A stretch of DNA of 64,000 bases from Sulfurimonas aquatica (GTDB taxonomy: Bacteria > Campylobacterota > Campylobacteria > Campylobacterales > Sulfurimonadaceae), in assembly GCF_017357825.1 (NCBI RefSeq), contig NZ_CP046072.1:682001-746000 (forward strand), in the 5' to 3' direction. Positions 18,587-26,456 of the stretch are shown one piece after another (the first letter of the stretch is position 1; each line of letters starts with the position of its first letter). The position numbers were made by a program, and so were the translations under genes. The notes under the pieces are model-generated. The model did not search any database. It was not told the DNA's origin and worked only from the letters and a program-made list of their open reading frames with translations.

Positions 18587-18972
18587 TCTAAATCTATAGC
18601 GCACTTTTTTAAAGTTTCAAGGTCTATAAGCTCTAAAATAGCTTGATGTGTAGAGTGAATGAAAATATGTGGAGCCATACCATCTTTTACCGCTTGCACA
18701 AAACGCGGACCAGATAAGCACCAACTCTCTCCAGGTTTTACGCCAGGGAAGTTATACTGAGGCATTGGAGTTGAGATGTCATTTCCCGCTTTTTTTGAGT
18801 ACTCTAAGAACTCTTTAGTTGCATAGATACAAACGGCATGAACACCTTTGTTTTCAGCTGTTACTTGACATGAGCCAGTTCTATAAAACCCTGTAAGTGG
18901 ATCTAAACTACATGGCTCAAGTGGACCTCCAAGAGCGTTTTTTTCTTCATATATATTTGTTGGTTTTGGCAT
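18583..18972 (-). CDS. DUF2237 protein
   Basis: This 129-residue protein contains NALGGPLEPCSLDPLTGFYRTG near the N-terminus and GESWCLSGPRF towards the C-terminus, the DUF2237 hallmarks with conserved Cys. No reaction is established for the family. Its stop overlaps the mutY stop on the other strand. A gap of about 150 bp separates it from the next plus-strand gene. Confidence 0.85.
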   Translation of the reverse strand: MPKPTNIYEEKNALGGPLEPCSLDPLTGFYRTGSCQVTAENKGVHAVCIYATKEFLEYSKKAGNDISTPMPQYNFPGVKPGESWCLSGPRFVQAVKDGMAPHIFIHSTHQAILELIDLETLKKCAIDLD

Positions 18973-19122
18973 TTAAGATGACCTTATATTATTTTATAGG
19001 GATTGTATCTTATTTTTTAAAAAATTATTTTTTAACTTAAAATTAATGACAACAGTTAAAACTCTACTAATATTAAATATACGCTTTGATAGACTGTCAT
19101 TAAATTATGACGAGGTAAGAAA

Positions 19123-19266
19123 ATGAGTGAAGAAGAAAAGCTACTGTATTATTTGGAAAAATTAAAAGTTCTCTCTTTGGAAAAACTTGAAGATAAAAAC
19201 AAAAGCGCTATCGAGGCGCTTAAAGAATCTCTCAATATTATTGAGGGCGAGATGATAGGATACTAG
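19123..19266 (+). CDS. Small helical protein, 47 residues
   Basis: ATG 19123 to TAG 19266 encodes 47 residues with a GAGGTAAG Shine-Dalgarno just upstream. It is mostly charged amphipathic helix (LYYLEKLKVLSLEKLED...). It ends directly against the start of the next gene, with no spacer, so the two are almost certainly cotranslated. I do not recognise a family. The good Shine-Dalgarno and abutting neighbour make it a credible gene. Confidence 0.6.
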   Translation: MSEEEKLLYYLEKLKVLSLEKLEDKNKSAIEALKESLNIIEGEMIGY

Positions 19267-19473
19267 ATGGCTGGAAATCCAGGAATTACGCTTATACAGA
19301 TGGAATCAGCACTAAATAATATGCACAATACAATGGTAAATGAAGATGGAAGCTTTAATCTTGATGATACTTTTTTTGAGCTATTTGATGAGGTGATGAT
19401 TAAACTTCAAGAGACTAGACAAATTGCTGAGTCAATTAGAGAAAGTGAGAGCAAGAGTAAAAGTAAGTTTTAG
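19267..19473 (+). CDS. Small conserved-looking protein, 68 residues
   Basis: This 68-residue acidic protein has a predicted long C-terminal helix ending in a Ser/Lys repeat tail (SESKSKSKF). The start directly follows the stop of the 47-residue gene. I see no catalytic motif and recognise no family. Its stop overlaps the YchJ-like gene on the other strand by 4 bp. The pair could form a small complex; that is only suggested by the arrangement. Confidence 0.55.
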   Translation: MAGNPGITLIQMESALNNMHNTMVNEDGSFNLDDTFFELFDEVMIKLQETRQIAESIRESESKSKSKF

Positions 19474-19904
19474 GCACAACACTTTTTATACTTTTTTCCA
19501 CTTCCACATGGACAACTCTCATTTCTCTCTACTTTAGAGTTATAAAGCTCACCATCTTTGTACTTCCAGATGCCATCATCTAAAACAAAGTTGCTTTTTT
19601 CATGTAAAACTTGGATGTTTTCACCATCTTTGTAATATGCTTTAAACTCAACTGTATCGCCTTGAACTGTTAATATATCAAGTTTGAGCCACTCTACAGA
19701 GTTTGAAAACTCTTGAATGAGTGCTGCATCATCTTCATGCTGCTTTTCTTTAAGAGCACTATCTACTAAGTACTTTCCATCAGCTCGAACATAAGCACTA
19801 AAACGACTTCTCATAAGCTCTTCAGGAGTATTCGCCTGGCGTTTACCTAAAATAATAGTTCCACAACACTCATCAAAACTTTTTTCACTGCCACATATAC
19901 ACAT
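19470..19904 (-). CDS. YchJ-like SEC-C motif protein (UPF0225)
   Basis: This 144-residue protein has zinc-binding Cys clusters at both ends: CICGSEKSFDECCG at the N-terminus and CPCGSGKKYKKCCA at the C-terminus (SEC-C motif). The core has LMRSRFSAYV and YKDGENIQVLHE, typical of UPF0225/YchJ. The SEC-C zinc knuckle is the one found at the SecA C-terminus, but the function of stand-alone members is unknown. Confidence 0.9.
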   Translation of the reverse strand: MCICGSEKSFDECCGTIILGKRQANTPEELMRSRFSAYVRADGKYLVDSALKEKQHEDDAALIQEFSNSVEWLKLDILTVQGDTVEFKAYYKDGENIQVLHEKSNFVLDDGIWKYKDGELYNSKVERNESCPCGSGKKYKKCCA

Positions 19905-19928
19905 AGATATCCATTTTTTAGGTAGAAT

Positions 19929-19934
19929 TATACT
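19929..19934 (+). promoter_or_regulatory. -10 box (TATACT) for pta-ackA
   Basis: TATACT lies 22 bp before the pta ATG and 25 bp from the divergent YchJ-like start. No convincing -35 is visible. An AAAGGTG Shine-Dalgarno follows. Confidence 0.4.
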
Positions 19935-19955
19935 ACTTTAATTGAGAAAAGGTGA

Positions 19956-22043
19956 ATGCACTTGAAAACTAAATCGCTTTTTATATCTGCACATGAGATA
20001 AACTCTGGCATGCTTTTTGTATCTATGGGAATGATGGAAATTCTTAAACGCAAGCTCCCTAAAGTTGCATTTTTTCGTCCTGTTATTTATAAAAAAGATG
20101 TGATTGATGGGGATATTGAGTTTATTACTTCGCGTTATGAATTAGATATAGAGTACAAAGATTGTTTTGGTTTTGATATAGAATATGTTGAGAGTATGAT
20201 TGCCTCAAACAAAACAAAACAGCTCATAAATCAACTTATGGTCAAGTTTAAAAAATTAGAATCTACATATGACTTTGTTCTTTGTGAGGGGATACGACAA
20301 TCTTTTTTAAGCTCAAACATTAACTTTGACTTAAATATTAAAATAGCACAAAATTTTGGCTCACCTTATATTAATATTATAAATGCAAAAGAAAATAGTG
20401 CACATGATGTTTATGAGAGTATTTTAATAGAAAATGAAACTTTAGTTTCACAAGGGTGTACCCACTTTGCTACTTTTGTAAATAGACTCTCAAGTGATAA
20501 AAAAGAGTTTCTAGAAGAAAAACTTGATGGATATAGTTATAAAACATACCTTTTAAATGAAGTAGAGGAGTTAAGTCTTCTTAGTATTCAAGATGTTATA
20601 GAGTCACTAAAGGCAAAAACCGTTTTATTGTCAGCTGAAGATCATACTAGAAGTATAAGAAATGTTAAAATCGCAGCGATGTCTCTTGATAATTTCTTAG
20701 AGAAGATTGAAGAGGATGACCTAATTGTAGTGCCTGCAGATAGGTCTGAAATTATTTTAGGACTCTACGGTGCACTCTATTCACGTGCCTACCCAAATAT
20801 TTCTTGTATTGTTTTTCCTTTTGACATGAAAGCCCATCCAAATATTGATAAGCTTATTTTTGGACTTGATAAGTTTAATATTCCAATTCTATCAGTTGAA
20901 ACAGATACCTATCAAACAGCAAGAGCACTTACTAAAGTTCACTCACGAATAAGAGTGAGTAGCGATAGAAAAATAGCTTTAGGCCTAGGACTTTTTAACT
21001 CAAATGTAGATTCAAACTACATTGAAGATAAGATAGCAACGACTTCAAATAGCATTATGACTCCTATAATGTTTGAGTATAAACTCTTTGCACTTGCGGG
21101 TTCAAATAAAAAAAGAATTGTTTTACCAGAGAGTAGTGATGAAAGGATACTACGTGCAGCAGAGATAGCTCTTCATCGTGGAGTGGCAGACATCATACTT
21201 CTTGGAAAAGAAGTTGAGCTTAGAGAGAACTCTCTGCGTTTAGGGTTAGATCTCTCAAAAGCAACGATAATAGACCACTGTAACTCTGTTTTAATGAAAA
21301 AGTTTGTAGATACATTTTATGAGATGCGAAAAGAGAAAGGCTTAACTCGAGGAGCTTCAGCAGATGCAATGATACATGAGAATTATTTTGCAACAATGAT
21401 GGTTCAGCTTGGATATGCCGATGGGATGGTTAGTGGAGCGATTCACTCAACAGGAGATACCATCCGTCCAGCTCTTCAAATAATCAAAACAAAACCCGGC
21501 GTATCAGTAGTTTCTAGTGTGTTTTTTATGTGTTTAGAAACGCAAGTTTTAGTCTATGGTGATTGTGCTATAAATCAAGACCCAGATAGTAAAACTCTCG
21601 CTGATATAGCTATAGCATCTGCAAAGACAGCTAGCTCTTTTGGAATAGAGCCAAGAGTGGCGATGCTCTCATACTCAACTGGATATAGTGGCTCGGGAGT
21701 TGATGTCGATAAGGTGAGAGAAGCTACAAATATGATAAAAGAGAGGGATAAAGAACTTCTTATAGAAGGCCCAATCCAGTATGATGCAGCAATAAATATG
21801 GCTGTTGCAAAGAAAAAACTTCCAGATTCAAAAGTAGCTGGACGAGCAACAGTATTTATATTTCCAGATTTAAATACTGGAAATAATACCTACAAAGCAG
21901 TGCAGCGTTCAAGTAACGCGGTAGCAATTGGACCGATACTACAGGGTCTAAATAAACCAGTAAATGATTTAAGTAGAGGCTGTTTAGTTGAAGACATAGT
22001 AAATACTATCGCTATTACTGCAATTCAGGCGGGACAAGAGTAA
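19956..22043 (+). CDS. pta: Phosphate acetyltransferase
   Basis: It interconverts acetyl-CoA and acetyl phosphate. The first 360 residues or so combine an AAA-type P-loop-like fold and a DRTGG-like regulatory region, as in long (class II) Pta. The catalytic C-terminal half starts near KKRIVLPESSDERILRAAE and contains ADGMVSGAIHSTGDTIRPAL and AMLSYSTGYSGSG. The N-terminal P-loop is degenerate (SAHEINSGM). At 695 residues it is full length. The stop overlaps the ackA start (TAATG), giving coupled production of the Pta-AckA pair. Confidence 0.95.
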   Translation: MHLKTKSLFISAHEINSGMLFVSMGMMEILKRKLPKVAFFRPVIYKKDVIDGDIEFITSRYELDIEYKDCFGFDIEYVESMIASNKTKQLINQLMVKFKKLESTYDFVLCEGIRQSFLSSNINFDLNIKIAQNFGSPYINIINAKENSAHDVYESILIENETLVSQGCTHFATFVNRLSSDKKEFLEEKLDGYSYKTYLLNEVEELSLLSIQDVIESLKAKTVLLSAEDHTRSIRNVKIAAMSLDNFLEKIEEDDLIVVPADRSEIILGLYGALYSRAYPNISCIVFPFDMKAHPNIDKLIFGLDKFNIPILSVETDTYQTARALTKVHSRIRVSSDRKIALGLGLFNSNVDSNYIEDKIATTSNSIMTPIMFEYKLFALAGSNKKRIVLPESSDERILRAAEIALHRGVADIILLGKEVELRENSLRLGLDLSKATIIDHCNSVLMKKFVDTFYEMRKEKGLTRGASADAMIHENYFATMMVQLGYADGMVSGAIHSTGDTIRPALQIIKTKPGVSVVSSVFFMCLETQVLVYGDCAINQDPDSKTLADIAIASAKTASSFGIEPRVAMLSYSTGYSGSGVDVDKVREATNMIKERDKELLIEGPIQYDAAINMAVAKKKLPDSKVAGRATVFIFPDLNTGNNTYKAVQRSSNAVAIGPILQGLNKPVNDLSRGCLVEDIVNTIAITAIQAGQE

Positions 22044-23101
22044 TGAAGATAGCCGTTTTAAACGCAGGTAGCTCTTCACTTAAGTTTAAACTCTTTGATA
22101 TGGAGAGTTTGAAAGTTTTAAGAAGTGCTCTTATTGAGAATATTGGCGAAGAAAATTCAATTATCACTAACCATAAAGAAGCAATAGAGAGTTTAGATAT
22201 TGATTTTTCATCACTTGATGTTATTGGGCACAGAGTTGTTCATGGTGGTGAGAAGTTTCAGAGTGCTGCTCCTATAACTCAAGAAGTGATAAAAGAGATA
22301 ACAAAACTAATACCTTTGGCACCATTACACAATAGAGCAAACCTTGAGGGTATAAAAGTGGCGTTTAATAAAGCTCCGAGTGTTAAACAGGTAGCTGTTT
22401 TTGATACAGCATTTCACTCTACTATGCAAAAAGAGGCTTATCTGTATGCTTTACCTTATGAGATGTATGAAAGAGATGGCATCCGGCGTTATGGGTTTCA
22501 TGGAAGCTCACATGGATATATAGCTAAGAGAGCCGCTAAAGAGCTCAATAAAAGTTTAGATAGTGTGAATTTGATAACACTGCATCTAGGAAATGGTGCG
22601 AGTGTTTGTGCTATACAGAACGGGAAAAGCATCGATACATCTATGGGCTTTACCCCATTAGAAGGCCTTGTTATGGGGAGTCGCTCAGGAGACATTGACC
22701 CAGCCATAGTTTTATATATGCAAAGAGAACTACTTTTAAGTGTTGATGAAGTGGATGATATACTTAATAAAAAGTCTGGATTAAAAGGAATCTGTGAGAG
22801 TAATGATGTTCGAGAGATAATTGCTAATGACGATGAACAATCAAAATTAGCGCTAACTATGATGATACGACGGATTCAAAAATATATTGGTGCTTATATG
22901 TCCCTATTAGACGATGTGGATGCTATAGTCTTTAGTGGTGGCATAGGTGAAAATTCCGCTTATATACGAGAAGAGGTACTAAAACCGAAGCTATTTAGTA
23001 ACATAAAATCTCTAGTGATAAAAACAGATGAAGAGTTAGAGATAGCAAGCGAGTGTTTAAAAGTTTTAAAAATCAGTGAGGGAATTAGTCCTGCTCTTTA
23101 G
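22043..23101 (+). CDS. ackA: Acetate kinase
   Basis: It makes ATP and acetate from acetyl phosphate supplied by Pta (or the reverse during acetate uptake). It has the ASKHA fold with VLNAGSSSLKFKLFD at the N-terminus, RVVHGGEKF, the phosphate-binding GFHGSSHGY, LHLGNGAS and FSGGIGENS. At 352 residues it is about 40-50 shorter than usual enzymes; the missing length is spread over surface loops rather than at catalytic blocks, so it should be active. Confidence 0.94.
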   Translation: MKIAVLNAGSSSLKFKLFDMESLKVLRSALIENIGEENSIITNHKEAIESLDIDFSSLDVIGHRVVHGGEKFQSAAPITQEVIKEITKLIPLAPLHNRANLEGIKVAFNKAPSVKQVAVFDTAFHSTMQKEAYLYALPYEMYERDGIRRYGFHGSSHGYIAKRAAKELNKSLDSVNLITLHLGNGASVCAIQNGKSIDTSMGFTPLEGLVMGSRSGDIDPAIVLYMQRELLLSVDEVDDILNKKSGLKGICESNDVREIIANDDEQSKLALTMMIRRIQKYIGAYMSLLDDVDAIVFSGGIGENSAYIREEVLKPKLFSNIKSLVIKTDEELEIASECLKVLKISEGISPAL

Positions 23102-23210
23102 TTTTGTTAACTATTTTGCACTACAGTTGGATCTTTAAGTATAGATATATCTTAATTTATGGATTTTAATTTGAAAAATTTAAAGGGGAGAATAGAGAGT
23201 GGAAATAATA

Positions 23211-23232
23211 TTTACAGGCAGAAGCCTGTAAA
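23211..23232 (-). terminator. Hairpin behind the cold-shock gene
   Basis: A perfect 9-bp stem (TTTACAGGC / GCCTGTAAA) with a 4-nt loop lies 11 bp past the stop of the minus-strand cold-shock gene. The U-tract on that strand is imperfect, so termination is likely but not certain. Confidence 0.6.
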
Positions 23233-23243
23233 AAAGGTAACTA

Positions 23244-23462
23244 CTAAAGTGGAGTTACGTTCTCAGCTTGAGGGCCTTTTTGACCTTCACCAACTTCGAA
23301 AGTTACTCTTTGACCTTCAGCAAGTGAAACACGTCCACCTGAAGTGTTGTTAACTTGACGGAAATGTACGAATACATCTTTTCCACCATTATCTTGTTCT
23401 ATGAAACCATAACCTTTTTCGTCGTTAAACCACTTAACTTTACCGTCTTCTAATTGTGCCAT
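23244..23462 (-). CDS. Cold-shock domain protein (CspA family)
   Basis: This is a 72-residue single CSD RNA chaperone. RNP1 is KGYGFIEQ and RNP2 is VFVHFRQV. I start it at ATG 23462 ([14 protein letters not shown]), which matches the family N-terminus and has AAGG about 10 bp upstream; a start nine codons earlier would add a non-conserved tail. The gene has an unusually long, structured leader (see 23463-23600), as is known for cold-shock genes whose mRNA acts as a thermosensor. Confidence 0.93.
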   Translation of the reverse strand: MAQLEDGKVKWFNDEKGYGFIEQDNGGKDVFVHFRQVNNTSGGRVSLAEGQRVTFEVGEGQKGPQAENVTPL

Positions 23463-23600
23463 TGCATTGCCTTGTATATAAATATTCACTATGATTTAAA
23501 AATCATTAGTGGAGTCAAAAATTGGAGAATCTTTAGGGGGTCTAAATGCAACAAACGCAAACGTACACACTAAAGATGAACTCGAGCCTCATCTTTCATC
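23463..23600 (-). promoter_or_regulatory. Long structured 5' leader of the cold-shock gene
   Basis: If transcription starts about 7 bp past the TATACT box at 23607-23612, the leader is about 138 nt. It contains two stem-loops: 23572-23596 (8-bp stem AAAGATGA/TCATCTTT, 9-nt loop with CTCGAG) at the 5' end, and 23487-23511 (CACTA+TGATT stem with one bulged T) about 25 nt before the start codon. Long leaders are known in cspA-type mRNAs; the specific structures here are read directly. It also fills most of the 304-bp gene-free gap before 23767. Confidence 0.5.
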
Positions 23601-23606
23601 ACAGAA

Positions 23607-23635
23607 AGTATATCTAAAATGTAGGCATAAACCAA
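23607..23635 (-). promoter_or_regulatory. Promoter of the cold-shock gene
   Basis: On the minus strand, TTGGTT (23630-23635) and TATACT (23607-23612) are separated by exactly 17 bp. It is one of the few places in the window with a recognisable -35. Confidence 0.5.
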
Positions 23636-23731
23636 TTTTATTAGTGCAATTTATGTTAATTTTTTTCTGACCTCCCTATTATTGGGAAATTAAGTATTAA
23701 TTTTTTTTAAGTAAGTTGTGTAAATAGTCGA

Positions 23732-23737
23732 TATAAT
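23732..23737 (+). promoter_or_regulatory. -10 box (TATAAT) for the 180-residue protein gene
   Basis: TATAAT lies 30 bp before the ATG at 23767, with AAAAGGA Shine-Dalgarno between. A run of T lies upstream where a periodic A/T signal replaces a -35 in Campylobacterota. Confidence 0.45.
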
Positions 23738-23766
23738 TTGTAATATAAAGTCTAAAAGGATAAATT

Positions 23767-24309
23767 ATGAATATTTCATCAACTCTGCCACAAGCATCAA
23801 AGCTCTCAAGCACAACAGGAATTAAGAACTTATATACTGAGAAGTTGAGCAAAGATGAAGTTAAAGAGATACGAGCACAGATAGTTAAGAATGCAAATGC
23901 ATTTACTTTTAAAGCCACTTCTATTCAGTCAAACACACTCTCTTTAGAAGATAAATTTACTCAAGCTTATGATGAATTTCAATCTTTTTTAAAAGATATA
24001 GGCTATAAAGGTCAACCAATTGCAGAGCTCTCTCAAGAAGAAGCAGCAAAACTTGTAAGTGAAGATGGAATCTTTGGAGTTACACAAACCTCAGAGAGAA
24101 TTGCTAATTTTGTAATAAATGGAGCAAATGGTGACGAGGATAGACTTCGCGCAGGTCGCGAGGGAATGCTAGAAGGTTTTAAAATGGCAGAAGAGATGTG
24201 GGGAGGAGAACTACCCGATATCTCCAAAGAGACTATTCAAGCAGCAACTCAAAAAGTTGATAAGGCTATGTATGATTTAGGATTTTCAATTTTAAATAAA
24301 GAAGCCTAA
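23767..24309 (+). CDS. Conserved protein of unknown function, 180 residues
   Basis: This is a soluble protein without signal peptide. The N-terminal 30 residues are Ser/Thr-rich and look flexible. The rest is helical with a distinctive block GREGMLEGFKMAEEMWGGELPDIS (cited in part) near residues 132-150. Similar Campylobacterota proteins are sometimes labelled 'hydrogenase-4 component G', but no hydrogenase genes are nearby, so that label should not be read as function. It is monocistronic, with its own promoter and a terminator hairpin after it. Confidence 0.65.
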   Translation: MNISSTLPQASKLSSTTGIKNLYTEKLSKDEVKEIRAQIVKNANAFTFKATSIQSNTLSLEDKFTQAYDEFQSFLKDIGYKGQPIAELSQEEAAKLVSEDGIFGVTQTSERIANFVINGANGDEDRLRAGREGMLEGFKMAEEMWGGELPDISKETIQAATQKVDKAMYDLGFSILNKEA

Positions 24310-24326
24310 TCTAAAGATAAAAACTT

Positions 24327-24351
24327 TCGTACTTAAAAATCTTAAGTACGA
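24327..24351. terminator. Bidirectional terminator between convergent genes
   Basis: A perfect 10-bp stem (TCGTACTTAA / TTAAGTACGA) with a 5-nt loop sits between the ends of two convergent genes (24309 and 24374). It is flanked by A-rich and T-rich runs on both sides. Confidence 0.65.
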
Positions 24352-24373
24352 GAAAGAAGTTCCTATATATCTA

Positions 24374-26242
24374 TTAGAAAAAACTTTTGAATAAATCTAC
24401 TGCTTTATCAAGGTCTTCATTACTAACACCATCTATAAGACTATCCTCATTATCGTTCTTGTTTTGATTTTCAAAAGTGTTATTTTGATTAGAAGGAGTT
24501 ACATCTCTCTTTGTAGCTTCTCGTATGCCTAAATCTTCCATGATATGAAAGAGATTTATTCCTCCTGCTCCAATCAGAGACCTACTACCAGAATATCCTA
24601 ACATACCACCGACTCTTGGTTGTGATATCCATAAAGTATTTTTTGCATTAAGTGGATATTCGATTATATGCTCTTGCATTGGCATCATAATACCTTCGGC
24701 TATCATAATCCCATACTGTTCTGTATTATCGCTATACTCTTCTATCGCTTTTATTTTACCTACTGAATGGCCTCTATCCAACTCTTTTTTAATATTTTTT
24801 ACTTTAGCACCATTTGAGTCGTTTATGGCAAGAGTCATACTTATAACATGGTTTCTTCTTTTATAAAGTACGTTTTCTGTCTTGTCTTTACATGTACCGC
24901 TTCCTATGAGAGTGTATCCATAGATAGTTTGTAAGAGATTTGGTTTCAATATTTTTGATTCAGAGATTTTTTCTCCACAACAAACTTCTTTATAACATTT
25001 ACCAAAATAGTTAGTTGTTTTTTTAGGAGGTATCTTTGTAGAATTATTTCTGCTTTTTAGATTTTTCTCTAAGGCTTTAAACAATGAAACTTCCCCTATT
25101 GAACCTGACTCAACTAGAAGTTTTAAAGACTTAGAGTATTCCATTTTTTCTTTTTCAAGTCGAGTAAATGTGAGTGTAGTTCTATTGTTTAGAAAGATAT
25201 CTATAACTTCTTCAGCCTGAGGGGAAAATATTGCAGAAGCAAATGGATATGAATTACTATTTGTATATGTTCTTATCCTCCCATCCTGATAGTTACTTAC
25301 AGAACTATCATAGTCCGATTCAGAGTAAGCATTTTTTACACTACCCTGATTTTTATCGTTAAAGTTAAGGGTTACATATAAACGGCTAAATTCAGCTGAT
25401 TCATATATGGCAGCTTCAATTCTATTGCCTTTAGAGTCTTTTGCACAAGTTGCACTATCTATCAGTGTATAGTTTTCAGCACCTTTTCTTTTTGGTAAAG
25501 ATTTACTCAAAACAAGAGACTCCCCAGCTATTTTCCCACAACAGAGGTTGTCATAACAAGATATAGCATGTGTACTTTTTGTAGTTTTATGGCTAGTTCT
25601 ATCAGTACTTTTAGAGTTTTTGTTAAAGTTCTCTCTATTTTTTGAAGTATCGGGAAGTGCATACTCACTCATAGGTAGATTTTTCATCTCAAAACTTTTA
25701 AGTTCAATTCCCTCAGCTTTTGCGATTATATAACCTTTTTCAACTTCATAAAAATTTTGTGTATCCCCTCCCATAAGAGCGAGCATATCAAACATCTTTT
25801 GTGTTGTTTTTACAACATTTTTATCTTTTGTGACAAGAACTTTAGTCTGCTCATTTGACTCTTTATCTTTTAAAATCCACTCTTCACAATTGACACCGGC
25901 TAGTTTTTGCTTTTTACCGGTTTTATGTATTATAAACTCAGGAGCAGGAGCCTCTTCATCCTCAAAATCAAATGAAATGCCAATAGAGTCCATGAAGCCT
26001 TTGGCCTTGTTAAGGTCCATGATACTTACGACTCCTTCATGTCTTGATACAATATAACTATTTCCATCAATGGAGTACACTTCACTTGACCCCTCTTCAT
26101 CCTGTGGCATCATCATTTTTGCATGGTTTTTATCTTTGTATTTAAATACACTAACTCCATCATCCATTTGATATGTCAAAATGTAATCAGCTTGTAGTGA
26201 GAAAAACAGCACTGATACAAATAAAAGTAATTTAATCATCAA
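24374..26242 (-). CDS. Secreted protein with DUF4412-like N-terminus and duplicated CCG modules
   Basis: A signal peptide (MMIKLLLFVSVLFFSLQA) is followed by a domain of about 170 residues resembling DUF4412 (YILTYQMDDGVSVFKYKD, NCEEWILKDKE). A low-complexity Ser/Lys linker follows. Then come two copies of a Cys-containing module: residues about 229-360 (CYDNLCCGKIAGES ... YTLIDSATC) and about 416-550 (CYKEVCCGEKISES ... YTLIGSGTC). The C-terminus is Asn/Asp-rich. It is probably periplasmic or exported, and the conserved Cys pairs suggest disulfides. I recognise no function. It is monocistronic. Confidence 0.7.
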   Translation of the reverse strand: MMIKLLLFVSVLFFSLQADYILTYQMDDGVSVFKYKDKNHAKMMMPQDEEGSSEVYSIDGNSYIVSRHEGVVSIMDLNKAKGFMDSIGISFDFEDEEAPAPEFIIHKTGKKQKLAGVNCEEWILKDKESNEQTKVLVTKDKNVVKTTQKMFDMLALMGGDTQNFYEVEKGYIIAKAEGIELKSFEMKNLPMSEYALPDTSKNRENFNKNSKSTDRTSHKTTKSTHAISCYDNLCCGKIAGESLVLSKSLPKRKGAENYTLIDSATCAKDSKGNRIEAAIYESAEFSRLYVTLNFNDKNQGSVKNAYSESDYDSSVSNYQDGRIRTYTNSNSYPFASAIFSPQAEEVIDIFLNNRTTLTFTRLEKEKMEYSKSLKLLVESGSIGEVSLFKALEKNLKSRNNSTKIPPKKTTNYFGKCYKEVCCGEKISESKILKPNLLQTIYGYTLIGSGTCKDKTENVLYKRRNHVISMTLAINDSNGAKVKNIKKELDRGHSVGKIKAIEEYSDNTEQYGIMIAEGIMMPMQEHIIEYPLNAKNTLWISQPRVGGMLGYSGSRSLIGAGGINLFHIMEDLGIREATKRDVTPSNQNNTFENQNKNDNEDSLIDGVSNEDLDKAVDLFKSFF

Positions 26243-26330
26243 AAATTCCTTAAAAATAATATTTAATATTATTTTATCAAAATAGCTCTGATTTTCTTTT
26301 TAATCTAGTAGAATTTAATGTTAGAACTTT

Positions 26331-26357
26331 TATCTACGTGTAGTTATTCGTAGATTT
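26331..26357 (+). repeat. Inverted repeat upstream of the phosphomannomutase gene
   Basis: ATCTACG and CGTAGAT arms flank a 10-nt loop about 100 bp before the next gene. It could be an operator or a leader hairpin; nothing else supports a choice. Confidence 0.3.
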
Positions 26358-26456
26358 AAAGTTTTTCATTGTATTATTTGCTAATAAAGATAATTTGAAA
26401 AAATTGAGAACCCACAGACTTTTATAGTGAAAAATAAAAATATTTGGAGAGATTTA

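Noticed and set aside
23159-23353. 64-codon plus-strand frame overlapping the cold-shock gene
   Set aside because: It runs antisense through the conserved cold-shock coding region and across its terminator hairpin.
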